From positions 1-54,452 of the forward strand of contig NZ_JAQGKQ010000099.1 in the NCBI RefSeq assembly GCF_028290025.1: DNA of 54,452 bases. Direction: 5' to 3'. The notes beneath the pieces are model-generated. The model was not told where the DNA came from, did no database searches, and saw only the letters and a list, made by a program, of their open reading frames with translations. The position numbers were made by a program, and so were the translations under genes. The DNA comes from Cypionkella sp. Its GTDB lineage: Bacteria; Pseudomonadota; Alphaproteobacteria; Rhodobacterales; Rhodobacteraceae. Shown here in pieces: positions 45,242-54,191 of this stretch; position 1 is the stretch's first letter, and every line of letters begins with the position of its first letter.

Positions 45242-48004
45242 CTAACCCATGTCGGCCATGTCAACGCTGGCGGTCGACATTTCTCTGACTGAGCCCGATT
45301 CATCCTTTGTGCAAGATGTGTAAAGGAACTGTACGATCTCTAACGACGAGACTGGCTCGCTGAAATGGTAGCCTTGCATCTCATCGCAATGGTTTTTTCG
45401 GAGGAACGCGATCTGATCGTCGGTTTCAACGCCTTCGGCAATCACTCGCATATTAAGCTTTTGACCTAGCGATATGACGGCACTTGCAACCGCCTGATCG
45501 TTCGCGTCCGTCGCCAGATTGCGTATAAAAGACTTGTCGATCTTTAGCCGAGCCACGGGAAACGTTTTCAGTGCGGTTAAGCTCGAATAGCCTGTTCCAA
45601 AGTCGTCGATTGCTATCTGAACGCCCACTTTTTGCAACACATTCATTGTGTCGATCGCCCGGTCCACATCCTGCATGATCAGGCTTTCGGTAAGTTCGAG
45701 TTCAAGGTATCGGCCCTCGAGACCGCTTTTGGTTAGGGCGTCAGTAACGTGGTTGACGAAGTTGGTTTCCTTGAACTGCCTGGCTGAGACGTTGACGCTT
45801 ACCACCATCGACGGCAAGCCCGCGGCCTGCCAAGCCTTGTTTTGCCGGCACGCTTCCCGCAGCACCCAATCGCCGATCGGCACGATCAAGCCGTTCTCCT
45901 CGGCCATCGGAATGAAGCTGATCGGCGCGACTAAGCCCAAGCGCGGATGATTCCAGCGGATCAACGCCTCGACGCCGAGGACCTTACCTGAGCGCAGGTC
46001 AACTTGAGGCTGATATAGCAACGTAAATTCAGCGCGAGCGAGTGCGTTACGCAACTCCTCCTGCAGCAGAAATTTTTCCCGAACCATTGCGTTAAACTCG
46101 GGCGCGTAGAACAGGAACTTGTCTCGGCCGAGCTCTTTGGCGCGGTACATGGCAGCATCGGCATTGGCCAGCAGCGATTCAACATCCGCACCGTCCCGTG
46201 GGTAATTTGCAACGCCCATGCTGGCTGTGGTTTTCAAATGATGCTCGCCAAGATCAACCGGGTAGCCAATCACCGTTCGGATCTTTTGCACGGTCTCGGC
46301 CACGTGATCGACGTCCGGGGCTTGGTCAAAGAGGAGGATCACAAATTCGTCTCCACCAAGCCGCACGACGGTGTCGGTCGTTCTCACGCATTCCACCATC
46401 CGGCCAGCGATGGTTTTCAGCAGGACGTCTCCAGCGTTGTGACCAAGGGTGTCGTTGACGAGCTTGAAATAGTCTAGGTCAATGAACACCACGCTTACCC
46501 AGCGCTCATTTCGTTGCGCAAAAAGGATCGCTTGCGAAAGGCGGTCTCTGAGCAAGGCACGATTGGGAAGTCCCGTCAACGCATCATGGTTGGCCATGAA
46601 ATGGATGCGGTCTTCAGCGAGCTTGCGCTCAATTGCAATGCCTGCGAGGCGGGCCGTGAAATCTATGAGATTGCTCTCATCCTCCGTCGGTGTGCGTACA
46701 GTCATGGAATACATTGCAAAGACGCCCAGCACTTCGCCCGAGTGAGATAAGATCGGAGTTGACCAACATGACCGATAGCCGTAAGCGCTCGCCAAATTGC
46801 GATAATCATCCCAAAGAGGATCAGTCATTACGTCCGCGACAATGACGGACTGACGCCTATAGGCAGCCGTACCACAAGAACCCGCGCACGGACCGACGCG
46901 CATGCCGTCGATGGCATCTGTATAGGCTTTCGCCAAGCTCGGCGCTGCGCCATGGTGCAAATGGACACTGTCTTTGTCCAGAAGCATGACTGAGCCGAAT
47001 ATCGCTGTCAATTGTGACTCTATGAGGCGCATCGTGCGGTCAAGCACATCGTGAAGCGGCGCGCTTGTGGCGATCATTTCCAGTATGATCGCCTGCCCGA
47101 TGCGAAGATCGTCGGCTCGCTTGCGCTCGGTGATATCACGGGCAATACCCACAAGGCCAAAAATTTCATTCTGGGCGTTTCGGACAGGAATTTTGGTCGA
47201 GGCGAGCCACTTGTCGGCGCCAAAGGTTCCTACAACAAACTCTTCTTTGCCAATCATCGGTTGACCGCTGAGCAGCACGTCCTGCTCGCTTACGCGAAAT
47301 TTTTGTCCGAGTTCGTGACCATGCAAATCAAAATCGGTCAGGCCAATCATATCTCCTGTCTGGCGGCCGCAGTCGTCGGCAAGGGCCTTGTTGACGACCA
47401 AAAAGCGGCTTTCGGTATCCTTGACCCACAGATAATCAGGTACCCAGTCAATCAGCGTCTGCAGCGACACACGTTCGCTGGCGATAACGCGACTGGCAGC
47501 GATTTCGGTGATGTCCTCGTGGGTTGCGAGCCACCCCCCCTCGGGCATCGGGTGATGAACTATCTGGATCGTGCGACCATCTTTGAGCTCGACGGACCAA
47601 TTTCGCGATACGGACTTCAAATTGATCGAGCGGGCCAAATCCATATAAGCCTCGCTTTCCATCGGTGCCGTCCCGGCGGAAAGGCGGCGCTCGACGATTT
47701 CCCCGAGAGTCATTCCCACGAGCAAGCTCTCTGGTGCCACGCGGTAGATTTCGGCGTAGCGACGATTAAAAAGCATCAGGCGCTCGTCGGCGCCGAATAA
47801 GCAGACGCCCTGCGAGATGTTGTCAATGACCATCGCGAGCCGTGTTGCTTCAGCTTCGAGCGTGGCGATCCGCCTCTGCTGCACATCCGACGCGGCATTC
47901 AGACCATCGTGATCAATCCTTCCCAAACTCCGATGTTGATTTGCGTCCAAACCGATCATAAGCACCTTGTCTGCGACCCCGCCTTTAGAAAGTCTTTGCG
48001 GCAT
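45242..48004 (-). CDS. PAS-PAS-GAF-GGDEF-EAL cyclic di-GMP protein
   Basis: 920 residues from ATG 48002-48004, chosen for the GGGAGGT upstream (the open frame extends 13 codons further). Order: PAS (about 55-165), PAS (about 175-300, ending ARDITERKRA), GAF (about 305-460), GGDEF (intact RLGGDEF at 548-554, with an RTTD inhibitory I-site five residues before it) and EAL (679-681, VEALIRW, with DDFGTGYSSL, LKIDKSF and AEGVETD). No membrane segment, so a soluble sensor. Both active sites look complete, so it could make and break cyclic di-GMP, with the balance set by its sensors. Confidence 0.93.
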   Translation of the reverse strand: MPQRLSKGGVADKVLMIGLDANQHRSLGRIDHDGLNAASDVQQRRIATLEAEATRLAMVIDNISQGVCLFGADERLMLFNRRYAEIYRVAPESLLVGMTLGEIVERRLSAGTAPMESEAYMDLARSINLKSVSRNWSVELKDGRTIQIVHHPMPEGGWLATHEDITEIAASRVIASERVSLQTLIDWVPDYLWVKDTESRFLVVNKALADDCGRQTGDMIGLTDFDLHGHELGQKFRVSEQDVLLSGQPMIGKEEFVVGTFGADKWLASTKIPVRNAQNEIFGLVGIARDITERKRADDLRIGQAIILEMIATSAPLHDVLDRTMRLIESQLTAIFGSVMLLDKDSVHLHHGAAPSLAKAYTDAIDGMRVGPCAGSCGTAAYRRQSVIVADVMTDPLWDDYRNLASAYGYRSCWSTPILSHSGEVLGVFAMYSMTVRTPTEDESNLIDFTARLAGIAIERKLAEDRIHFMANHDALTGLPNRALLRDRLSQAILFAQRNERWVSVVFIDLDYFKLVNDTLGHNAGDVLLKTIAGRMVECVRTTDTVVRLGGDEFVILLFDQAPDVDHVAETVQKIRTVIGYPVDLGEHHLKTTASMGVANYPRDGADVESLLANADAAMYRAKELGRDKFLFYAPEFNAMVREKFLLQEELRNALARAEFTLLYQPQVDLRSGKVLGVEALIRWNHPRLGLVAPISFIPMAEENGLIVPIGDWVLREACRQNKAWQAAGLPSMVVSVNVSARQFKETNFVNHVTDALTKSGLEGRYLELELTESLIMQDVDRAIDTMNVLQKVGVQIAIDDFGTGYSSLTALKTFPVARLKIDKSFIRNLATDANDQAVASAVISLGQKLNMRVIAEGVETDDQIAFLRKNHCDEMQGYHFSEPVSSLEIVQFLYTSCTKDESGSVREMSTASVDMADMG

Positions 48005-48165
48005 TGACACTACCTCCCACGGTTTATTTCTCAGAATTACCAAGATTGCTACGAAATAAAGCGCCGAGTTCGAGCATCATTGACCGGTCCTAGAAGGTTT
48101 GTGAATGATATAATCTGCGTTCACGACACCTGGCTTAACAATCAGGGAAAGCACGCCGATTAGGA

Positions 48166-48450
48166 CTACCACTGATTATTGGCGATATACTGGAAATCAA
48201 CTCTCGGAAATTGGTTCACAAGCTGCTTCATATCGTCAACAGACAGGATGTCGATTTGCAAGACATTGTCCTTATTCATTAAACTCAGTGAGCTGCTAGA
48301 TTTGAAGGGAAAGAATTTCGCTTCTCCGCATACCATTTCGAGGATGCGCTGATCTCTTTCTAAAAAGACGACGCCATATACTTGTATTCCGCCGACAAGT
48401 GTCATTCGCACAGGGACGGAAAATTTGTCGTTCTTAACGATATCCACCAC
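48166..48450 (-). CDS. Small hypothetical protein (DUF6812-like)
   Basis: 94 residues from GTG 48448-48450, preceded by GGAGG; a TTG start 12 bases upstream is possible. The sequence VPVRMTLVGGIQVYGVVFLE and LMNKDNVLQIDIL suggests a small beta-rich domain like DUF6812 (comparison from memory). No signal or membrane segment. It lies 160 bases upstream of the GGDEF-EAL gene on the same strand and may be cotranscribed. Confidence 0.55.
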   Translation of the reverse strand: MVDIVKNDKFSVPVRMTLVGGIQVYGVVFLERDQRILEMVCGEAKFFPFKSSSSLSLMNKDNVLQIDILSVDDMKQLVNQFPRVDFQYIANNQW

Positions 48451-48727
48451 ACAGTCCTCCAACTTTCGGTGCTACTCGGCAGATTGGGCACAACAGCAAT
48501 CTCATTTACGCTGCGGTACAACAATAGTAATTTTGCGCGCTTATCCTAAGTTGCATTGCGCGGTCGATAAGTCAATCTAAGGATGCACATCCTCGGGTGT
48601 CGGGTTAAAACGACCTTTTTCCCGGTCGCCAGCTATGCGGGATGAAGTGGGCGTTCGCAGCACTGCGAGAATTGCGCGATTGCTTGTTCCGCGCCTGCGG
48701 TAGAGTAGACTGCGATAGGTCCGCATG

Positions 48728-48980
48728 ATTTGGAATCAGATATTCTACCAAAGGTTGAGTCCCTTAAAGATTGACCGTTATTACCCAGCCTGGAGGAGAA
48801 CTCTCGCTGTCGACGACGAGCCGTGAATTCTTGAGTTGATACCGTTGCTTGTGGCCATATCAGGGTTTCCTGATGTCACTACAGCATCGTCGTAACAACG
48901 CGCACTTGACGCGCTGGCAAACCGTGACGCCTCCTTCGATTGTCTTTTACTGCACATCATATGCCGGGCATGGATGGCGT
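48728..48980 (+). repeat. Direct repeat, copy A (response-regulator locus)
   Basis: Pairs with 54192-54452. Includes about 70 bases upstream of the coding part (TATTCTACCAAAGGTTGAG in both), so promoter and leader were duplicated too. Copy A is eight bases shorter around the start codon and carries many point changes. Confidence 0.88.
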
Positions 48981-48995
48981 AGAGCTGTGCGAACG
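48728..48995 (+). pseudogene. Dead copy of CheY-like response regulator gene
   Basis: 253 bases (48728-48980) repeat 54192-54452 closely. The frame reads LAVDDEP then a TGA stop where the intact copy has CILEL. The start codon is lost in an eight-base deletion, a second stop (TAA) follows, and the phospho-acceptor Asp codon has become His (CTGCACATC). After MDGVELCERG the homology is lost at the edge of the ParB remnant. Confidence 0.85.
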
Positions 48996-50046
48996 TGGCA
49001 GTGTCGCGTCTTGATCACTGTGTGGACTGGTCCGAGAAGGACAAACTGACCCGGCTTTATCCGCAAGTGCCGGATTTGTCCGAGGATGAAGCCGAGGAAT
49101 ACGATGCCTTGTGCGAACTTGCCAACGCGGACGGGCTGCACGAAGAAGGCCACGCCAAGCTGGACATCTTCGACGCGAAGCGCGCGCCAGTCTTAAGCCC
49201 TGAGCAACGCGGAGCGGCAGGTGGGTTTGTTTTTGTCGGGCACGATGGCGAGTTGCAATTTGAAATGGGCGTTGTTCGCCCAGAGGATCGCGCTGAGGCT
49301 GTTGAATAGGGCGTGATTGCAGCCGACCGCCTCAACAGCGCGGCGCGGTACCCGGCGAAGCTGCCCCGAAATCCCCGTACTCTGCGGCTTTGGTGGTAGA
49401 TATTCACGCGATGCGCCTTGCCGCGTTACAGCAAGCTTTGCTGGCTAAGCTCGAACTGGTGTCGGACCTGATGGCTTTCTCGCTCTCATCGGCGAGCGGC
49501 GCCTACGCCACAATCTTCGATATGCGCCTTGGCAACCCGACCAACACGCCGAGCGTTGAGGAGGGCTTTGCGGTTGATGCGCGCCTGTCCGAACCGCAGC
49601 CGCACAATATGGTGCAGGATCAGGCCGAGGCGTTTGTCGGGTTTCAGGGTCAGGGCAAGAAGGCCCGAAATGCGTCAATCACCGAAGCTTTGGCGCGCGG
49701 TCTGCACTATGGTTTCAGCACCTGTTCAAGACCCTCAAACCTGTTTGATCACATCGAGGAAGTGGCAGGCGCATCTATTCGCACCGTCTGGACCCCGACC
49801 GCCGCGAGCTTCTTTGGCCGCGTGTCTGGCAGCTATCTGGACGCCTTGCTTGCCGATCTGCTTTCTGCCGAAGCGAGCGACGCTTGTGTAAAAGCCTTTG
49901 CCAAGATGAAGAAATCCGAGAAGGCGGCGACGATGGAGCGGCTGTTCAGCGATAGCACGACCCAAACGTTTTACGCTAATACCCCGGAGGTTCGGTTGCA
50001 CCGGGCTTTCGACGCATGGCAGGCGGAGCGCGCTGTTGATGTGTGA
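48995..50046 (+). pseudogene. Plasmid-type ParB remnant, frameshifted and N-terminally truncated
   Basis: Part 1 (to TAG 49307-49309) reads DWSEKDKLTRLYPQVPDLSE, DALCELANADGLHEEGHAKL and GFVFVGHDGELQFEMGVVRP. Part 2 (from about 49,348 to 50046) contains ALVVDIHAMRLAALQQALL, TVWTPTAASFFGRVSGSYLD and AFAKMKKSEKAATMERLF. Together they match the middle and C-terminus of large ParB-like proteins of alphaproteobacterial plasmids, involved in DNA segregation or plasmid maintenance. The N-terminal ParB nuclease/DNA-binding part is gone, replaced by the response-regulator remnant. Confidence 0.75.
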
Positions 50047-50136
50047 TCTATTTCCACGCTTCACGCAGCGGAATAGAGTTACCCAGAGTTAGGGTCTGAT
50101 CCAGCATTGCCGATAAATCTGCGTTGGCGTGAATAG

Positions 50137-50651
50137 ATGCTGCGGATCGAGGCAGTGCTTTTTGCCTCCGCGACGCCAGTTGCGCGTGACGATCGGCACG
50201 GGTGGTGGGGCAGGGGGCTTCGGCCGATGTGTTGATTGCGGATCTTGCCGCTGATCTGGCCGACCGGCCCTATGAGGTGGCGCGGATTGGGTCGGGTTGG
50301 ATGCTGCGCACCAAGGCAGTCTATGCACCGGCAATCCGGGCTGCAGCAGATCTGAGCGGACAGGCGCTGGATTTGAACGCATTCGACCTCCCCGTGCTGG
50401 CCGCCATTGCTTACCACCAGCCGATCAGCCGTGACGGATTGAAGGAGATATTCGGGCGCGAGATCAGCCGGGATTTGATCGGACGGCCGGCCGAACGCGC
50501 GCTGATCACCACAGGCCCCCGCGCCCCCCTTCGGGGCGGGCTCTATACGCTTGTTACTACCGAGACGTTCTTTGCTGCTTTCGGGTTGGAGGGCTTGCGG
50601 GATCTGGCCGATCCGGAACAACTCGCCGATGCGGGCCTGTCGGCTCCATGA
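50137..50651 (+). pseudogene. ScpB-like segregation/condensation protein, frameshifted
   Basis: From ATG 50137: LRIEAVLFASATPVARDD, then a frame change near 50,195, continuing VVGQGASADVLIADLAADLA, RPYEVARIGSGWMLRTKAVY and LDLNAFDLPVLAAIAYHQPISRD, the two winged-helix pattern of ScpB. Chromosomal ScpB partners SMC and ScpA; plasmids and islands carry related copies, often with ParB. Restoring one frame would give about 170 residues. Confidence 0.78.
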
Positions 50652-50789
50652 GATGCTGCCCGCTCTCGGTCGTGGAATTTGCGATCAGCATAAAAGCGCG
50701 TTGCTTTCCGAGCTGGGGCGAGAATCACACATAGAATCACCTCGATCGTTCTCAACGGCGCATCGGTCGAGGTGAAAAGGCCAGCACCT

Positions 50790-51102
50790 ATGATATCCCT
50801 AATTGCGCAACGCGCCAAGACTTCGGTTCTCGCAGCAGACCTCGAAATTACAGGCGACGTGAGATGCACGGGTCAGATCGTGATCGAGGCAAAAATCCAG
50901 AGGAAATGTCGCAGCTGATGACGTTTCGATTTAGGCTGCGGCGCAAGTTGAAGGCGATGTCGAGGCGCGCGTCAAGATCGACGGGGTAGTTCTCGGCAAA
51001 GTTTTAGCAGTTGAACTGACAGTCACCGCGCATGGGCTGGTCTCACGATCGGTTTCCTATGGCATATTGAACGTCGAAGAAAATAGGTCCAGCAAAGCGT
51101 GA
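50790..51102 (+). pseudogene. Bactofilin remnant
   Basis: ATG 50790 begins SLIAQRAKTSVLAADLEITG then DVRCTGQIVIEAKIQ; an extra A at about 50901 shifts the frame. Read in the shifted frame it gives VAADDVSI, a TAG stop, then QVEGDVEARVKIDG, VVLGKVLAVELTVTAHGLVS and SYGILNVEEN to TGA 51100-51102. The short repeats are the bactofilin beta-helix (cytoskeletal DUF583). One insertion and one stop inactivate it. Confidence 0.8.
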
Positions 51103-51136
51103 AGACAGTTGAGCTGATCAGCCGTGCAATAATGCA

Positions 51137-51161
51137 AAAACGGCCGAAATCACGGCCGCTT
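51137..51161 (-). terminator. Terminator of the 76-residue minus-strand gene
   Basis: On the minus strand CGGCCG-TGATTT-CGGCCG is followed by TTTTT (complement of A5 at 51137-51141). It is placed 35-60 bases beyond the stop at 51196. Confidence 0.65.
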
Positions 51162-51195
51162 CTGTACTGCAGCCCCCGGCTTTATGGTATTCGTG

Positions 51196-51426
51196 TTACC
51201 CTAGACAGCTGCGCAGTTTCTGACAGATTGCGCCATCTTTTATTCTACGTTGTGACGACAACGACATGCCGTTGTGGAACTGATCGAGCATGCGATTGAG
51301 CTCAGGACGCTTGCGCAGCGAGCCACTGATATTGTCGGACAAGATGTGCAGCGCACCTGCCACTTTTCGGGGACCAAGTGTCTGGTCGTTCGCCGACACA
51401 GGGGTGTAGCCATGATCATGCTTCAT
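51196..51426 (-). CDS. Small hypothetical protein
   Basis: 76 residues from ATG 51424-51426 with a clear GGGAGGT nine bases before it on the minus strand. The sequence (MKHDHGYTPVSANDQTLGPR, VAGALHILSDNISGSLRKRP, LNRMLDQFHNGMSLSSQRRI) is polar with no membrane segment. No family recognised. The ribosome binding site, intact frame and following terminator argue that it is a live gene among pseudogenes. Confidence 0.55.
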   Translation of the reverse strand: MKHDHGYTPVSANDQTLGPRKVAGALHILSDNISGSLRKRPELNRMLDQFHNGMSLSSQRRIKDGAICQKLRSCLG

Positions 51427-51606
51427 TGTGACGAAACCTCCCGAAACCGCAAAGGTATTGCCACGGCATTTTGTCCCTAGTAAGTCCCTGATTTTTGGTA
51501 GGGCGGGGCAGGGGGTCAAAACGGTCGATGGTGGTGAAAAACTCTTCGCTTGATCTGGGCCTAACGGACTGATTCAACTGGTTCAGACGGGCTGGAGGAT
51601 CAGGCG

Positions 51607-51687
51607 ATGATGGGTCGGCAAGAGGTTCAGGAGGCGCTGTTTTACCGGTTCCGCATCGAGGATCACGTCCCCGCCGCGATATCTTAA
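51607..51687 (+). pseudogene. IS1182-type transposase N-terminal fragment
   Basis: The 26 codons from ATG 51607 read MMGRQEVQEALFYRFRIEDH then VPAAIS and stop. MMG-x3..LFY-F-x-LEDHVP is the start of IS1182/IS5-like transposases. The rest of the gene is not found downstream, so only the 5' end of the element remains. Confidence 0.6.
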
Positions 51688-51988
51688 TCACCGGGGCGTC
51701 GCGGCCCCTAAGAGATTTCCGATTAGATCAAGGCCCCGGAGAGACCGAGGATCCGGTCGACGGGCTATGGGACCAGGCCGGAGCCGCGTTTCTAATATCC
51801 AGGAAAAGGCGGGCCTCACCGAAGACCTCAATCACTAGCCGCCTTTAACAAAGAAGGCCAGCAACCATGCCGAGGTCGAAAAAAAACCACCAATAGGACA
51901 CAAAGACGAACGAATCATTTTCAGGCCGGACCTCGAAGAAAAACCTCTCCGACCGGCATCAGTCTCCTCAAGCCTTGACAGGTTTCAC
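51688..51988. other. Intergenic stretch upstream of the GH2 gene
   Basis: 300 bases without a gene or clear repeat. It should hold the promoter of the glycosidase; no convincing -35/-10 pair was identified. Confidence 0.35.
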
Positions 51989-53923
51989 ATGCTGTTCACT
52001 GCCGATATTGCTTACCCTGCGGCCTTGCCGATCCTGACGCGCGACACAGCTCCGAACCCGGCGCGGATTCGTCGTGAAACCCTGCCCCTCGACGGGGTGT
52101 GGAATCTGTCAGTCTGCGGCGGCCCGTCCGAACCTGTCGTCGTTCCTTTTGCCCCTCAGTCGAAGGTCAACGGAATCACAGTCCCGAGGGGAAAGGCCGA
52201 TCTTCGCTATGACCGCACCGTCGAGCTTCCCTTCGACTGGGAGGGCGGGATGCTCCACATCGAGGGTGCCGACCATGAGGCCGACGTCCTGATGAATGGC
52301 GTCAAGCTCTGCCGCCACAAGGGCGCCTATGACCCCATCGGGATCTTCGTGCCAGCCAGTGTCCTTGCTTTGGGTGTCGACGGCGACAGCACCAAACTCC
52401 ACTCCTTAACGGTGGCCGTTCGCGACTATTCCGGGCGTCGTTCGATCATCTCGGGCAAGCAGGAGCGCCAAACGAGCGAAGGGGTCATTTTCTACGGCAA
52501 CATGTCCGGTCTCTGGAAGTCTGTCTGGATCGAGCGGGCCCAGACCAGCCATATCAATGACTTCAAGATTGTTGCCAGCGGCACCGGAGATCTGACAGCT
52601 ACCATCGACGTCGCATCGCCCCAGGACGGCCAGAACGTGCTTTTGACCCTTGCTCATGAGGGGCTGACTTTCTCTGTCTCCGGCGCGGTAGAGGGCGGTC
52701 GGGCCGTCCTCAAGAAACATATCGACGATGTCCGGGCCTGGTCGCTCCAAGACCCCAACCTCTACTTTGGAACTCTTACGCTTCTCGACCACGACCGCCG
52801 TCTCGTGGACTCCATTGAGACCTACGTCGGCTTCCGCACTTTCGTCATGGACTGGGATTCCGGCTACTACCGCCTCAACGGTCAGCCCTTCTACTTCCAG
52901 GGCCTTCTCAATCAGGCTATCTACCCAGACACGCTCTACACGCCCACGGACCAGCACACCTTGACCGACTTCGAGCACACGCTTGAGCAGGGCTTCAATG
53001 GGGAACGGCGCCATCAGACTACCCCAAGGCATCGCGATCTTTGGTTCGCTGACAAGATGGGCTATTGGCTTTCGATCGAGTTGCCATCGGCCCGCGACCT
53101 TCTCAAGCTAGGCTCCCGGGCCAACGCCATCGCGGAATGGGGCCGGATTATTCGCGCGTATGCCTGGAACCACCCTTGTGTGTTTTTTCTGGTTCCCATC
53201 AACGAAGACTGGGGCATGCTCGAGCACAGGCATCACGAGGTCAAGGCCACCGACACAGACCGGGAGGCCTTCCAGATCGAGCTCGGGCTCGTCACGGAGG
53301 AGATCGCTCCGCCCGGAATGCCCTACGCAGCCAACGACGGGTGGCGTGTCATCACATCTCGAAAGTTTGGCATGCCAGTGGAAACGCTTGCTCGCGAAAG
53401 GCTCATGCTGAACATCCATGATTACGCCGAAAATAGCCTTCTTAAGCATATCTACGGTAGGATCGAGTGTTGGCCCGATCGTGACACCTGGGGCGAAAAC
53501 CCTCGTCACGTCTTCCACTCACACGGCTATGGCTACGATGGACAAACTCCCATTATGATGTCCGAGATCGGCGGTCGCGCGCTTCTCAACCGCCCCTCCA
53601 AAGGCGTTTTTGCCTATGGCAAAACCCATACAGACCCAGAGGTCTGGGCAGCGGAGCTCGCCGAACTCATCACCCTTATGGGAACGTTCGCCTTCGTCCG
53701 TGGCGGATACGTCCTGACCCAGACCCGCGACGCCGGCAACGATCCCGACGACGACACCTCAAAGGGTGAGGTCAACGGCCTTCTGGACGCGCAAGGAGTG
53801 CTCAAATACCCGGGCCCCGTGGTTCAGGAGGCCAACGGCAAAGCCCGAGAGCTTTGGATCGAGGGCTTCAAGGCCACTTCTACAGCATGTGCTTCGGCGT
53901 GCATGTGTGGATGCCCCCTATGA
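51989..53923 (+). CDS. Glycoside hydrolase family 2 protein (beta-glucuronidase/galactosidase-like)
   Basis: 644 residues without a signal peptide, so probably cytoplasmic. Jelly-roll sugar-binding domain (about 30-185), immunoglobulin-like domain (about 185-285), then the TIM barrel. The catalytic acid/base is Glu406 (VPINEDWGM) and the nucleophile Glu526 (MMSEIGG). GFNGERRHQTT replaces the more usual GFNGVRKHQK. The very C-terminus (TACASACMCGCPL) is atypical and may reflect a shifted last stretch. Codons end in C much more often (CTC, TTC, AAC) than the core genes, suggesting transfer. Substrate cannot be read. Confidence 0.88.
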   Translation: MLFTADIAYPAALPILTRDTAPNPARIRRETLPLDGVWNLSVCGGPSEPVVVPFAPQSKVNGITVPRGKADLRYDRTVELPFDWEGGMLHIEGADHEADVLMNGVKLCRHKGAYDPIGIFVPASVLALGVDGDSTKLHSLTVAVRDYSGRRSIISGKQERQTSEGVIFYGNMSGLWKSVWIERAQTSHINDFKIVASGTGDLTATIDVASPQDGQNVLLTLAHEGLTFSVSGAVEGGRAVLKKHIDDVRAWSLQDPNLYFGTLTLLDHDRRLVDSIETYVGFRTFVMDWDSGYYRLNGQPFYFQGLLNQAIYPDTLYTPTDQHTLTDFEHTLEQGFNGERRHQTTPRHRDLWFADKMGYWLSIELPSARDLLKLGSRANAIAEWGRIIRAYAWNHPCVFFLVPINEDWGMLEHRHHEVKATDTDREAFQIELGLVTEEIAPPGMPYAANDGWRVITSRKFGMPVETLARERLMLNIHDYAENSLLKHIYGRIECWPDRDTWGENPRHVFHSHGYGYDGQTPIMMSEIGGRALLNRPSKGVFAYGKTHTDPEVWAAELAELITLMGTFAFVRGGYVLTQTRDAGNDPDDDTSKGEVNGLLDAQGVLKYPGPVVQEANGKARELWIEGFKATSTACASACMCGCPL

Positions 53924-54191
53924 TGCAATGACTTTTCTGACTTTCTGACATGTGATCGGGTGCGTTCATGTGTCAGGCCTCATGGTGCGGCTTTTCACAT
54001 GCCGCGGGCCGGTATGGTGATGCGCAGGTCGGGTTCAGATCAAAATTCCGAGCTCGTGGCTCTTTGCACGCCCCTGGTTTTCCCAACCCCGATCTGATCG
54101 ATCATTTGCCCATGCGGGTCACTGTCCTCCTCACATCAGCCGCTTAGACTGAAGGATGTCGCGCCTCGCGCCATCCGGTGGTTGGCTTCAC
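53924..54191. other. Intergenic stretch before second response-regulator copy
   Basis: 268 bases with no recognised gene, hairpin terminator or repeat. The direct repeat begins at 54192. Confidence 0.4.
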
